Source: Misgurnus anguillicaudatus (taxonomy: Eukaryota; Chordata; Actinopteri; Cypriniformes; Cobitidae). Taken from it: a stretch of 64,000 bases of DNA. This document shows, one piece after another, positions 47,774 through 59,039 of this stretch. Location: the NCBI RefSeq assembly GCF_027580225.2, contig NC_073358.2, forward strand, positions 26,562,501 to 26,626,500, written 5' to 3'. Made by a program: the position numbers and the translations under genes. The notes beneath the pieces were generated by a model that searched no databases, was not told the DNA's origin, and saw only the letters and a program-made list of their open reading frames with translations. Each line of letters opens with the position of its first letter. The stretch's first letter is position 1.

Positions 47774-47979
47774 CACTGTAAAACATTTCTGTAGAAATTA
47801 CAGTATTACTGAGTATTACTGCCAACTGGCTGCCAGTAACTTACTGTAGATTTTACATTTATGTTATTTACTGGCAACAGTTTGTTCAAAGTTAAATGAA
47901 CATGAAACATTTTCCGTCTTTATCTTCTACAGTAAGTTACTGGCAACCAGCTGCATAATTACAGCATTTTTTTACAGTG
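47774..47979. mobile_element. CACTGTAAAAAA MITE, copy 4
   Basis: 206 bases between TA dinucleotides; ends CACTGTAAAACATTTCTG and TTTTTTTACAGTG. Very close to the copies at 8023 and 32962. Confidence 0.8.
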
Positions 47980-49012
47980 TAGGCACACATGCCTACTTAT
48001 TTTAGAAAGATTACATAGGTAAGCAGTGAGTAAAATCACATAAAAACTATAGTTATTATAGTTTTCACTATGTATAAGTGATAAACTGTACAACATGATA
48101 TGGGATAATAACATTCATATGAAAGCACTGTTTGGATTACAGAATATCCAAGTTGATTATTATCCCATCATGACACAGCAATAATAACAACAGAGAACGA
48201 GAAGAGTTCAACTTCTTGTTCACCATGTATGCCATGATTCTATTAAATAAATGGTCACCAGATGCCGCTGTACTACAGTAGGCTATATTGAGCAAAGCAC
48301 AATAGCACATGTGAAAAATATCATACACGCACACATATTCATTCTGCGTATTATTTCAATAATTCAATTCATCTTATTTAACTATATTTAAATGTTATTA
48401 CAAAAACATATATTTAACATGACAAATCATTTTTATTATGTTTTTTTCTCACACAAATCTACTGTATTTAGATAGCATAGAAAACATCAGCTGCAACTCA
48501 CCCGTACTGCTGCGCACTGAAAATCACTTTCATTTTTGTTTTTACTTTGATGTGTCATTTTTCTTTACAGCTCTGAAACATGTTAAAGTGTTATTTATTA
48601 CTAAAGAACAGCCTAAAATTCATAAAATATCTTAGAAAAGACAAAAACAACTTACCTAAACTGTTGGTTGTTGATTTTAGACCTTTTTACTTTTTAAGTA
48701 AAAGTTTAATGTTGGTCATTTTTTTGGTTTTGCAATTTGAACTAATAGTTGGGAAAAAATCCAGACATATATACAAATTAATAACTTTAATTGTTTGTTC
48801 ATGTAAAGTAATATACTGTAAGCATCATGGTGAAACACCTTTCATGAAACTTGGAACAACTGTTAACATAACATGGCATCACTGCAAAAACTGATACTTC
48901 AGAATGATTTGGAAAATAATATTCAGCTAATATTTGACTTGAATTGTTTACCGACTTGTAATAATACATAAATATATTTCCAAATGTATAACTTCCTGCT
49001 CCTTTTTATTAT
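47980..49012. other. AT-rich intergenic DNA, nothing recognised
   Basis: No exon, repeat terminus or regulatory motif that I can support. Confidence 0.35.
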
Positions 49013-49252
49013 ATGATGTTTTATATAAACAAGGTTTGGGAGGAGCTGATCAGTCAATGAACACGGCTGGCTCTCGATCATTAATCAATGAACACAGCTG
49101 GCTCTCAATCACTAATAAATGAACACAGCTGGTTCTCGATCATTAAGCATTGAACACAGCTGTTTATTAATCACTAATAAGCACAACAAACTTAGTACCA
49201 GCTCTATAAATAATCAAGACTCCTTACCCTCATTCTCCGGAATCTTCGCAAG

Positions 49253-50700
49253 ATGTCCAGACAATTAAACGTAGCACAGGAAATGCACCGTACAGCACAG
49301 GATTCTCCCGGGCCTTCCAACAGCGGCCGGGATGTTTCATTCGAGCCCGAGGCCTCCCCACAGGCCGGGCGATCTTCCCGCACTGCTGAACGAACCCCGA
49401 GGAGAAAAAGACCGTCTCCTCGCACCCCGCAGAGGCGCTCACCACCATCACCGGCTTCTTCTTACGCTTCTGCTTCTCCAGGAATCCCCGATATCAAGAA
49501 ATGGACGGTCCTAGGCCTCAGACTAGCGCTTGAAAACGCGGATATTCCATTTTCTCGCAAGCAAACAAAGGCGCAGCTGTTCAGCCTCCTCCGTGATAGC
49601 CAGAGGGCTACTCAACCCCCGCAAACAGCCGTGTCAGCGAGCTCTGACTCCTCGTCTTCACAAGCACGGAGTACACCGTACTCCCGAAAGACATCGGGGA
49701 AAACAAAGAGGTCTCAAAGACGCCGCATGAAGCCATCAGCTAGCCTGGGCCGCCCGCCGATGTCTCCAGCAGCCAGCACACAAGCGAGGAAGCCAGCAAG
49801 CCAGCCAGACAGCGCGAACATGCTTCCGCTCATGGCAACGGCTTCGCTCCTCCCACTGCAACTTCCTTCTCCCGGCCTATGGCCTGCTGCCCCTCCGTCT
49901 ATCTGTCACAAGGGTTGCGTTCAGCAGCAGCGCCGGCCGCTTCTATCTTTCACTCTCACATTTTTCCCACTTTTGCCGCAGGAGCCGACTCGAGCGTGAG
50001 GATGCCTCCGCTAACGAGTCAGGCCCCGGTTTTCGCCGCAGGAGCCGACACGAGCGTGAGGATGCCTCCGCTAACGAGTCAGGCCCCGGTTTTCGCCGCA
50101 GGAGCCGACACGAGCGTGACGATGCCTCCGCTAACGAGTCAGGCCCCGGTTTTTGCCGCAGGAGCCGACACGAGCGTGAGGATGCCTCCGCTAACGAGTC
50201 AGGCCCCGGCACCCTCTATGACTTTTCAACCTGATATTTTCGCCCACGGATCGACCCAAAGCGTGAGGCTGTCTCCGCAAGCGGCTCCAGCGGCTTCTTT
50301 TTCTGTTGATTCTGTTCCCCAGACCCGTCAACCTTTCACGCTGGCTACCGCAGCACCAATGCCCATCCCACCCAACGCATTGGCCTTGGAACCTCCCCCT
50401 GTCATCAATTCCATCAGGCAGCAGATTTTAGCAGGTGCGGACGTAGATCTTTTTACACTTCTTTCACCACTCTCACCTCCCCAGACTGACAAGCAGATCA
50501 ATTGTGGGGAATTCACAGTAACACTCAAAAACACTGCACAAATTTCTTCTCGCATTCTAAGTTTGGCCGAATTCACTATTGCTTTTTCACGGTATTTAGA
50601 AGTAATCTGCACAACATACCCACATAGGAGACGCGAGCTCAGCGATTACCTCACCATAATTGCGGAGCTCGCTTTATCACACGGAGGATCTCATTTTTAG
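49253..50700 (+). pseudogene. Ngaro gag-like ORF, frameshifted
   Basis: Begins MSRQLNVAQEMHRTAQDSPG directly after repeat A1. The N-terminal part is Ser/Pro/Arg-rich and includes IKKWTVLGLRLALENADIPF, a possible SAP-like helix pair. The likely reading frame changes near 49820, as a neighbouring frame continues with similar composition through four copies of a 20-residue repeat (ADTSVRMPPLTSQAPVFA) to a stop at 50700. A further stop and a run of eight Gs near 50767 separate this from the zinc-finger part, now at the start of the next frame. These breaks mean no intact Gag. Confidence 0.6.
49975..50212 (+). repeat. 60-bp tandem repeat in gag, four copies
   Basis: Units start GCCGCAGGAGCCGACACGAG and end CTAACGAGTCAGGCCCCGG; they differ at three or four sites. 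The 60-base length keeps the frame, adding 20 residues per copy. Confidence 0.9.
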
Positions 50701-52747
50701 ACTTACCACCGTTTATTTTCCGCCAAATGCGCCATTCGCATCGCTCAGTGGAACCAGTGTCCCTATTGGGGGGGAACTGGACACCGAGATTCACAACAGA
50801 GTTTTTCTCGGGGTCCAAAACATCACGTGTGCAGTTTGCCGTTCGGTAGCTCACAACACCATTTCGTGCCCCCTAGTCAATCACAATATTCCACCAGTCA
50901 CGGATGCAACTCACATCAGATCCACCAGCTACGTTCCGCACCTAGCAAACCAGCAAAGCACACTCCCTCATAGAAGTTCCACTGGACAACGCCAATCCAC
51001 TGCAGGAGACGTATGTCACAATTTCAACAGCGGGAAATGCACCAGGAACCACTGCCGTTACACCCATGTCTGCAGCTACTGTGGAGGAGCGCACGCTCTC
51101 ATTATTTGTCCCATCAAAAAATCAAATAAAAAATCATATAAATATTTATCGACTCCTGTCAATATTTCCTGTTTATCCACAGAGTTAGCATCACATCCCA
51201 ACGATAATTTCACAAGCTACCTCTTGAACGGCCTCTCGCAGGGTTTCAATCCAGGCGTATTAGCTTCGCCTACCTCAAACATGATCTGTCCAAATTTGCA
51301 GTCAGCGTTCGTTGAACCCGAAACCGTCGACTTGTTAATTCAAAAAGAGGTCAATGAGAAATTCATCATGGGCCCCTTTTCCGCTCCTCCTTTCAGTACA
51401 TTTCGCGTGAGTCCAATTGGGGTAGCCACCAGGAAATTTTCTGGAAAAAAGCGCCTCATTTTCGATCTTTCTTCACCACACTCTTCTCCTTTTCCTAGCA
51501 TTAACAGCCTCATTCCGCTCGAAGAATTTTCGTTGAATTACCATGACATTGATCAAGCTATCACTCTCATTAAAAATGCTGGTCGCGGCGCATGGATGGC
51601 AAAAGTAGATATTACATCAGCATTCAAAATCATGCCAATCCACCCTGATTTTTGGCACCTGGTTGGCATATGCTGGCGCAATAAATTCTACTTTTCCGTC
51701 CGATTAACTTTCGGGTGTAGAAGTAGCCCCAAAATTTTTGACATGCTGTCAGAAGCCATTTGCTGGATTCTTTCCAATAACTACGCAATTCCCCACGTCG
51801 TACATCTTTTAGATGATTTTTTAATCATATCTCCTCCAGATAATCTCCCAGCCGCCCATCTCTCGACAGTGCAGGGAGTTTTTCAGAAGCTCGGAATTCC
51901 GCTCGCTCAGGAAAAAACCGCCGGTCCAGATACTTCCATTGAATTTTTGGGAATCATCTTAGATTCTAAAAAATTCCAAGCGTCGCTACCCAAGGAAAAA
52001 ATCGTCAGGATCATCTCAGTAGCTTCCAAACTGCTCGAAAACCCATCTTGCTCCAAACGCGAGTTACTCTCAGTACTCGGCTATTTCAATTTCGCAATGC
52101 GTATAATTCCCCAGGGACGCCCTTTCATCTCACATCTCATTTCTCTCTCGACAACCGTAAATACATTCGAAGGTCTCATATCCCTAGACGAGCCATGTCT
52201 TAACGAGCTCAGCCTATGGGTAAGATTCCTAAAGCAGTGGAATGGCATTTCTTTCTTTTATGAAAGCATGATTTCTCATCCCACGGACATTCAATTATAC
52301 ACCGACGCCGCTCCGTCCATCGGTTTCGGCGGCTATTACAGAGGCCGCTGGTTCGCGTCAACATGGCCCAATCAACTTTCTGATCTCCCAGAGACCCTGT
52401 CTTCCTCTGCGCTGTTTGAGTTATACCCCATAGTAGTCGCTGCCTTTTTGTGGGGGAAAGAATGGACCTCAACCAGCATCGTCATACACTGCGACAGCCA
52501 GGCAGCTGTGCAATGCATCAACAAAGGTCGCTCTCATTCCCTCACATTAATGCCTTTGCTAAGACGTCTAATATGGACAGCAGCATGTGATCAATTTTTG
52601 ATCTCGGCCACATACATCCCCGGCCGTAACATTACAATAGCCGACTCTCTCTCTCGATTTGCTTTCCAGAAATTCAGACAGCTGGCACCAGAAGCGGATC
52701 TCCACCCAACACCAGTGCCTCCTTATTCAACACTAATATTCCCATAA
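50660..52747 (+). CDS. Ngaro reverse transcriptase and RNase H polyprotein, 695 codons
   Basis: Makes DNA from the element RNA and degrades the RNA strand. The start of this frame still carries Gag sequence: CAVC at 57-60 and a CCCH-type finger (CHNFNSGKCTRNHC, then HVCSYCGGAH) at about 119-145. RT follows at about 220-440, with KVDITSAFKIMPIHP (first catalytic Asp, D317), FGCRSSPKIF and LLDDFLI (D385, D386, in place of YxDD as usual in DIRS-like elements). RNase H is at about 540-670 with LYTDAAPSIGFGGYY, ELYPIV and HCDSQAAV carrying its Asp/Glu set. The RT and RNase H parts have no stops. The true start is uncertain because the upstream Gag is frameshifted into this frame. Confidence 0.85.
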   Translation: MRSSLYHTEDLIFRLTTVYFPPNAPFASLSGTSVPIGGELDTEIHNRVFLGVQNITCAVCRSVAHNTISCPLVNHNIPPVTDATHIRSTSYVPHLANQQSTLPHRSSTGQRQSTAGDVCHNFNSGKCTRNHCRYTHVCSYCGGAHALIICPIKKSNKKSYKYLSTPVNISCLSTELASHPNDNFTSYLLNGLSQGFNPGVLASPTSNMICPNLQSAFVEPETVDLLIQKEVNEKFIMGPFSAPPFSTFRVSPIGVATRKFSGKKRLIFDLSSPHSSPFPSINSLIPLEEFSLNYHDIDQAITLIKNAGRGAWMAKVDITSAFKIMPIHPDFWHLVGICWRNKFYFSVRLTFGCRSSPKIFDMLSEAICWILSNNYAIPHVVHLLDDFLIISPPDNLPAAHLSTVQGVFQKLGIPLAQEKTAGPDTSIEFLGIILDSKKFQASLPKEKIVRIISVASKLLENPSCSKRELLSVLGYFNFAMRIIPQGRPFISHLISLSTTVNTFEGLISLDEPCLNELSLWVRFLKQWNGISFFYESMISHPTDIQLYTDAAPSIGFGGYYRGRWFASTWPNQLSDLPETLSSSALFELYPIVVAAFLWGKEWTSTSIVIHCDSQAAVQCINKGRSHSLTLMPLLRRLIWTAACDQFLISATYIPGRNITIADSLSRFAFQKFRQLAPEADLHPTPVPPYSTLIFP

Positions 52748-52985
52748 ATCATCCACTCAAAGACCTTCTTAAATACCTCTCTAGACAACAGACTCCAAGC
52801 GGTCTCCCCAGGGAACTCTTCAAACCTATTTGACAGCCCGGAGAAGCTGCAGAGATTTCATCAATTACACCAGATCACAGCCCTACCGCAACAAGATTCC
52901 ATTACAACTAATGTCGCAGCGCGACCGCTCTTTCAGAAGCCCAAGCTTTTATTTTACATTCTGCCGCAGCAGATGCCTTTTTTCA
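52748..52985 (+). other. Remnant region after the RT/RNase H ORF
   Basis: Would normally lead into the tyrosine recombinase. A short frame (LLKYLSRQQTPSGLPRELF) precedes a stop, and no R-H-R-Y catalytic pattern is seen on either strand. Confidence 0.4.
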
Positions 52986-53780
52986 AGCCAGTATCGCAGC
53001 AGTAACCGCCCCCGCAGGGGCCTGTGCTTCTTTTTCGCTGTGCCGCAGCAGTCGACTTCCGAAGCCAGTATCGCAGCCGCGACCGCAGGGGCCCGTACTT
53101 CTTTCACATGCTCTGCCAATAAAACCTTCCCTTTCCAACTCAGGCCAGTATCGCAACAGCGACCGCCCCCGCAGGGGCCCGTGCCTTTTCCTCGATCTGC
53201 CGCAGCAGTCGACTTCTGAAGCCAGTATCGGCGCTGCGACCGCCCCCGCAGGGGCCCGTGCTTCTTTCACATGCTCTGCCAATAAAACCTTCCCTTTCCA
53301 ACTCAGGCCAGTATCGCAACAGCGACCGCCCCCGCAGGGGCCCGTGCCTTTTCCTCGATCTGCCGCAGCAGTCGACTTCTGAAGCCAGTATCGCCGCTGC
53401 GACCGCCCCCGCAGGGGCCCGTGCTTCTTTCACATGCTCTGCCAATAAAACCTTCCCTTTCCAACTCAGGCCAGTATCGCAGCAGCGACCGCCCCTGCAG
53501 GGGCCCGTGCCTTTTCCTCGATCTGCCGCAGCAGTCGACTTCTGAAGCCAGTATCGCCGCTGCGACCGCCCCCGCAGGGGCCCGTGCTTCTTTCACATGC
53601 TCTGCCAATAAAACCTTCCCTTTCCAACTCAGGCCAGTATCGCAGCAGCGACCGCCCCCGCAGGGGCCCGTGCCTTTTCCTCGATCTGCCGCAGCATATT
53701 ATTTCAACCTTGAAGCCCGTATCGCAGTGCGACCGCCCCCGCAGGGGCCAGTGCTTCCTTCACATTTTCTGCCCAGCAGA
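52986..53780 (+). repeat. 163-bp tandem repeat in place of the recombinase
   Basis: Units with CAGTATCGCAGCAGCGACCG, CCCCGCAGGGGCCCGTGC, GATCTGCCGCAGCAGTCGAC and CATGCTCTGCCAATAAAACC; full units begin near 53147, 53310, 53473 and 53636. Each contains the GC hairpin CCCCGCAGGGG twice. Long open frames on both strands here are repeat artefacts. Confidence 0.9.
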
Positions 53781-54902
53781 ATCTATGCATCTATCGCTGC
53801 CTAAGCAGTACTGCTCCCTCTGGAGTTTTCTTCTTCCCCAACTACCTCATGTCTGGCTCCTCTAGAGCACAGCCCCATCTCAGGGCACAAACTGCTTCCT
53901 TCGCTCCCTTGGAGTCCTACCTTGCTCCTTACAGCACTACCTCACCTATTACCTTTAAAAACTCCCCGCTCTTCTTCAGAGTACAATTTTCTCCCTTCCC
54001 TACATATTGGCAGCAGCAGATTTTGCTCCCCCGGAGCCCCCTATATTCTTCAAACTACAGCCTTTGGGTCCAGGCCTCTGCCCCACCTCATACTATCCTT
54101 CTCAACCTTTTCACAGCACTTCTCAACAGTGCCCGCTCTCCAGAGCTGCCTTTTTCAATTCTACCCTCTACTTCAGCATTTTCCCCAATGAGGGCCAGCA
54201 CCTCGCCTTCTCAAGCCAGCCTTCTTTGGGGAATTGTTGTTCAGGCGGCTGTCCTGCACCACCTGCTCTTTTTGGGGATAACCCGGGTCAGGGCACGCCC
54301 CAGGCCCGGGGCTCCTTCCCCGGTCAAGGGACGAACGTTCCGAACTCGGGGGGTATTTCCCGAGCTCGGAACCTTCGCCCCGGGACAGCACGCCACTCAC
54401 GCATATTAGCAGTCCCACTTTATTGTCAGTGAGGCGAACTCGTGAAATGATGTTTTATATAAACAAGGTTTGGGAGGAGCTGATCAGTCAATGAACACGG
54501 CTGGCTCTCGATCATTAATCAATGAACACAGCTGGCTCTCAATCACTAATAAATGAACACAGCTGGTTCTCGATCATTAAGCATTGAACACAGCTGTTTA
54601 TCAATCACTAATTAACACAACAAACTTAGTACCAGCTCTATAAATAATCAAGACTCCTTACCCTCATTCTCCGGAATTTTCGCAAACCCACCTCCACCCC
54701 TTCGCCTCACTACGTACATTTAGCTCAGCACTGGGGATAACCCGGGTCAGGGCACGCCCCAGGCCCGGGGCTCCTTCCCCGGTCAAGGGACGAACGTTCC
54801 GAACTCGGGGGGTATTTCCCGAGCTCGGAACCTTCGCCCCGGGACAGCACGCCACTCACGCATATTAGCAGTCCCACTTTATTGTCAGTGAGGCGAACTC
54901 GT

Positions 54903-55148
54903 AAAATTCACACAAAAGAGTGCAGAGCTGATGGCCTATATTCTATATTCTAGTATTTATTCTTTTCAAAAACAACTTTCAGTGCATTCAAGGTATACAT
55001 ACTGTGAACACTTAAATTGGTGTGTGGAACCTATCATTCTCATACAGTCACACCATCTTTCTATGCATTAATGTTTATATAAAGATATTTTTGAAAAGAC
55101 TGCACAATAAAAAATCTTAACTGTCAACTATTCCCCTGAAATTGTATT
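54903..55148. other. Short AT-rich spacer
   Basis: Between the Ngaro right end and the next LTR; nothing recognised. Confidence 0.4.
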
Positions 55149-57475
55149 TGTCACCCGGTGACGATCTCAAGGGGCGGAACTATTGATAGGGAAGATTAGT
55201 TCTGCCCGGAAGGTTTCCCACCCGGACGACGAAACGGAAACACCGGAACTTCCGGTAAGCGCCGCGAGGCGAAATCAAGCCTAATCTAACACAGGTGTGG
55301 GTAATGAACGTAGCGATCAGTGATTGGAGGATACACAGAAGAAGAGGGATATATAAAGGAGCTGTAAAGACAAAGAAGGTGTTCAGTCTGTCAATTGTTC
55401 AGTGGGCCGTTCGCTCTGTTGTTGTTGCTGCTCTGCTTTGCAGTCCGGTCAGCGCAGGAGTTCGCTGTGGAGTTGAAAACGGCTGGGATTTCGTTGCTGA
55501 TTCGCTCTGGTGTTATCGAAGGAAAGAACTGGGTTGAGTCACACTGGTAACCGAAGGATTTTACAGTTGCTGGAATTAAGAGCAGAGGAAGAGAGAAACA
55601 CAGGCTGAGTATATGATACATTGAAGGCGCTATGAGAAACGAGCCGTTTTGTGTACATTGTTGATGTGTGTGTGCTGTTGTTAGCAGCCGACTCACCGTG
55701 AGTGTACCGAGGAGAACGGCGGATGTGGATTTACATCGGAGCGAAGAGAACAGCATCTGCCCTACGGAGATAAACAAAGGAAACAGATCGTCAGTGTTGT
55801 GAGTACTCAGCGTCTAAACTATTGTGCTATTGTGAATTGCTGTTTCAACGTGCATTGTGAGCCTTAGTGGGCGTAAGGCGGTGGGCGAGCCGGGGCATAG
55901 CGATTCGGAGAGGATTAAAGGGGCCACCGCAGCGACGCTTGTACTGCCAGCCACAAATTCATATTCCATCAGCCGAAGACAGTCGGATGAAGTGGGGCTG
56001 CGAATTTATTGATTCACGTAGAAGAGTGAAGAGTGCTGTGGGTGAGTCTGAGACTTTGTTGTGAGAATACACTTTAAACTTATTGAAGTGATGCTGTGTG
56101 GTGTTTTTAGTAGCCCCTTTTACTGAACTTGTCGTGAGACAACGAGAGGCCGTGAGGCTGGCAAATTCTACTTACTGTATATGCTGTGTGTGTGACTCTT
56201 GCGTTGGAGCTTCAGCGGAGTGCTGGCTCTGTCACCTTTGGACGTGGGCGATTCGGTGGAACGGTGGTGAAGCATCGGGGAACATCAGAGTACTGTGAGT
56301 AAAGCGATCTCTTATAAAGTACGTTGTGTGTATGTTGCACTGTTGTGTACCGGGAAGCATAGATCGATACCACCTGTCACGGAGCCTCTACAAAGGTGCG
56401 CCCCTGTCCAGTTCTCGGGAGTCGAAGTGAACGAGAGGAGAGGGCAGCGTTCGGCTCGGCGTGGCAGTGTTGGATCTCCCCCGCAGACAGATAATCGGCG
56501 TGTGGAAAGGACGTACCACGACGTTTCGCCATCATAAAGGTTTGAAAAATATTAATCTACCGTCTGAGTGCAGTACCGTAAGTCAACCATTCCCGAATCG
56601 GGGCCACTATTGAAAGTACCCATTGAATGCATGGAATGTGAATATTGTCTGATGAAACCCAAGAGAGAGCGTGATTAAACCAATTGCCCTGTTACAGAGG
56701 CGAAGAGTCACCAGTGTTGACCAAGTGCGAGCCCCAGTGTTGAGAATAACCCCTGTGTTACAGCTACAAGCCTACAGCGAGAGAGACAGAGAACTAGAGC
56801 CTGTGACTGTAAGAAACTTACCTGTGTGCGGCCGCTCGTGAGTAGTGTGAGCCCCAGTGTTGAGACTAACCCCTGTGTTACAGCTACAAGCCTACAGTGG
56901 GAGAGAGAGAGAACCAGAGCCTGTTACTGTGAGAAACTTACCTGTGTGCGGCCGCTCGTGAGTAGTGTGAGCCCCAGTGTTGAGACTAACCCCTGTGTTA
57001 CAGCTACAAGCCTACAGTGGGAGAGAGAGAGAACTAGAGCCCGTTACTGTGAGAAGCTTACCTGTGTGCAGCCACCCGTGAGTAGGGTGAGCCCCAGTGT
57101 TGAGAATAACCCCGTTGTTACAGCTATAAGCCTACGGCGGGAGAGAGAGAGAACCAGAGCCTGTTACTGTGAGATACCTACCTGTGTGCGGCCGCTCGTG
57201 AGTAGTGTGAACCCCAGTGTTGAGATTAACCCCTGTGTTGCAGCTTCGAGCCTACTGTGGGAGAGAGAGAGAGAACCAGAGCCTGTTACTGTGAGATACT
57301 TATCAGTGTGCGGCCGCTCGTGAGTAGTGTGAGCCCCAGTGTTGAGATTAACCCCTGTGTTACAGCCACAAGCCTGCAGCGGGAGAGAGAGAGAGAGAAC
57401 CAGAGCCTGTTACTGTGAGATACTTACCTGTGTGCGGCCGCCTGTGAGTAGCGTGAGCCCCAGTGTTGCAGTACG
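55149..57475 (+). mobile_element. Ty3/gypsy-type LTR (copy D), plus orientation, 3' truncated
   Basis: Starts TGTCACCCGGTGACG, matching the inward reading of the other LTR ends (TGTCACAAGGTGACG at 62494). A TATA box (GGGATATATAAAGGAGCTG) is about 200 bases in, as in copy C. It then carries a different tandem repeat. The AATAAAGTT poly(A) region and CCTGTGACA end are not present, so it is cut near 57475. No internal genes follow. Confidence 0.65.
56715..57470 (-). repeat. LTR-internal tandem repeat, about 120-bp unit, six copies
   Basis: Units carry AGCCCCAGTGTTGAGACTAA, CCTACAGTGGGAGAGAGAG and AACTTACCTGTGTGCGGCCG. On the minus strand each unit reads CTCTCTCTCCCACTGTAG (acceptor), a block of about 70 bases, then CACACAG/GTAAGT (donor), which is antisense to this plus-strand LTR. 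Confidence 0.85.
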
Positions 57476-58323
57476 TGGATGTAAGGACAACAAATTCTGG
57501 CCAGTTTTTTATTGTTTACATCAACGTGACCCTCGGTTGACACACGACTAACCGATTACTCAAAAATTTTATATATGAAGCCAGCACTTTTGTCAGGAAG
57601 ATTTTGAGTACTGTTTTCAGCCCAGTTTTTCTGCAGACTCAGGTAAAATGGTCAAAATATGTCAAATATAATTTTGGCTTTGTTGTTGCTTGTTTTGCGT
57701 AACTACGGTAAACATACTACAATTCTGTCCCCCTTGAAATTCTTTCCCCCTAGGACCACGACTGGTACCTAGCAATAATGCCTGGTTTGTCATTGCAATA
57801 TCTTGTCTGCGTTAGCGATCTAGCAAGCTAATTACTTTGTATAAAATAGAAGCATTTAAAATATTTTTTTAAATAAAATATAATATAATAAACTAATATT
57901 CATATTGCAGACTGTAAGAGTTTTGTCCTGTCCTTTCCTGTCATGTTCATTTCTTTTATTGTGAAGTTCTTGTTTTGATGTTCAGGTATTTTATTTTGAA
58001 GTATTCTTTGCCATGTTTGTTTCTAGTTACTCTATTCCCTGATGTGTCATGTTATGATTGGTTCCTTGTCTGTATATATTGCCCTCATGTTCCCATTGTC
58101 TTTGTCAAGCTTTGTTAAACTGTAAGTCTTTCTGTTTGATGAGTTTATGCCATGCCATGCTCATATCAAGTCTAGTTTATGGTTATGTTTGATATAATAA
58201 ATATTGCACTTGGCCCGAGACTGCCATTGCTCCACAGCCGAGACCTGCCTCTGCTTCACGGTCCAGGGCCACATTGGTCCACAACCCAGGAGCACTACTA
58301 CTCCACGGCCGGGCCCGCCACTG
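57476..58323. other. Unassigned repeat-like DNA
   Basis: 57905-58130 is T-rich with TTGTCCTGTCCTTTCCTGTC and a TGTATATATTG box, in the style of a retroelement end. 58205-58320 repeats CCACAGCCGAGACCTGCC-like wording. No coding region. Confidence 0.35.
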
Positions 58324-58800
58324 CAGTTATCAACAGGAGTCTACAGAAATGTGTAAGTGTATTTGTTTTAGACTTGTGAAGTTTTAGCACAGTGTCGTTG
58401 TTAAGAAACGCTCTCTTGTATACCTTTGTCCCTGTGCTGCAATTGCATTTGTACCCGTGCGTCCTCGCATGTGTTAGTGTGTTAGTTTCGCCCATTAGTT
58501 GTTTATTGTTGTCGGGCGTGGCCAACGCCAGGAAAAGTATATAAACAACAGTAAGAGCTCAGTTTTCAGGTGAAGCAGTTATCAACAGGAGTCTACAGGA
58601 ATGTGTAAGTATATTTGTTTTTAGACTTGTGAAGTTTTAGCGCAGTGTCGTTGTTAAGGAACGCTCTCTTGTTTACCTTTGTCTCACGTGCTGCAATTGC
58701 GTTTGTTCCCGTGCGTGTGTTAGTTTCGCCCATTAGTTGTTGATTGCTGTCAGGCGTGGCCTGTTGATTTCAGTCCACAATTCAAGCACTTATTTAAGCA
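58324..58800 (+). repeat. Two tandem promoter-like monomers, about 254 bp each
   Basis: CAGTTATCAACAGGAGTCTACAG starts at 58324 and again at 58578, and the following sequence (AGACTTGTGAAGTTTTAGC, GTTTCGCCCATTAGTTGTT) is shared. The first unit contains AAGTATATAAACAACAG. Tandem 5' monomers of this kind are known upstream of LINE ORFs, and a LINE-type ORF follows. Confidence 0.65.
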
Positions 58801-59039
58801 GTCAGTCCACCGCAACAACGGTTGCGGCAGCCTCATCACGTGCAGCCCTCGTGTTGTCAAGCCCCAAGAATTTAAAGACCAGCGACTCTACCTGCGCGAC
58901 TCCGCCGAGCAGGGACACCGTGAGGGCACTTGAGTATTGCACTTTTTGTACTAACTTTTTGTATTTATCTATCTACCTTTTCTTTTTCTTCTATTGCACA
59001 TTTTCTATTCTTATATTTTACTATGTGTTTTCAAATATT

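Larger units (their letters stand above)
49013..54902 (+). mobile_element. Ngaro-type (DIRS-like) retrotransposon lacking its recombinase
   Basis: Split direct repeats in the diagnostic order: A1 49013-49251, coding region, B1 54273-54443, A2 54447-54685, B2 54732-54902. A copies are 239 bases and B copies 171 bases, each pair nearly identical, so insertion is recent. Inside, gag-like then RT/RNase H frames are followed by about 1.5 kb of tandem repeats and Ser/Pro-rich sequence where the tyrosine recombinase should be. Ngaro elements integrate with a tyrosine recombinase instead of a DDE integrase, so this copy would depend on another for mobility. Confidence 0.88.

Noticed and set aside
49943..50612. 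Minus-strand frames opposite the gag region
   Set aside because: Shadows of the 60-bp gag repeat.
52830..53865. Several 90-129-codon frames on both strands
   Set aside because: Products of the 163-bp tandem repeat; all frames look alike and none has a recombinase motif.
56826..57323. 165-codon plus-strand frame with repeated CVRPLVSSVSPSV
   Set aside because: The 120-bp LTR repeat is a multiple of three, so it stays open by chance; it lies in an LTR and has no start context.
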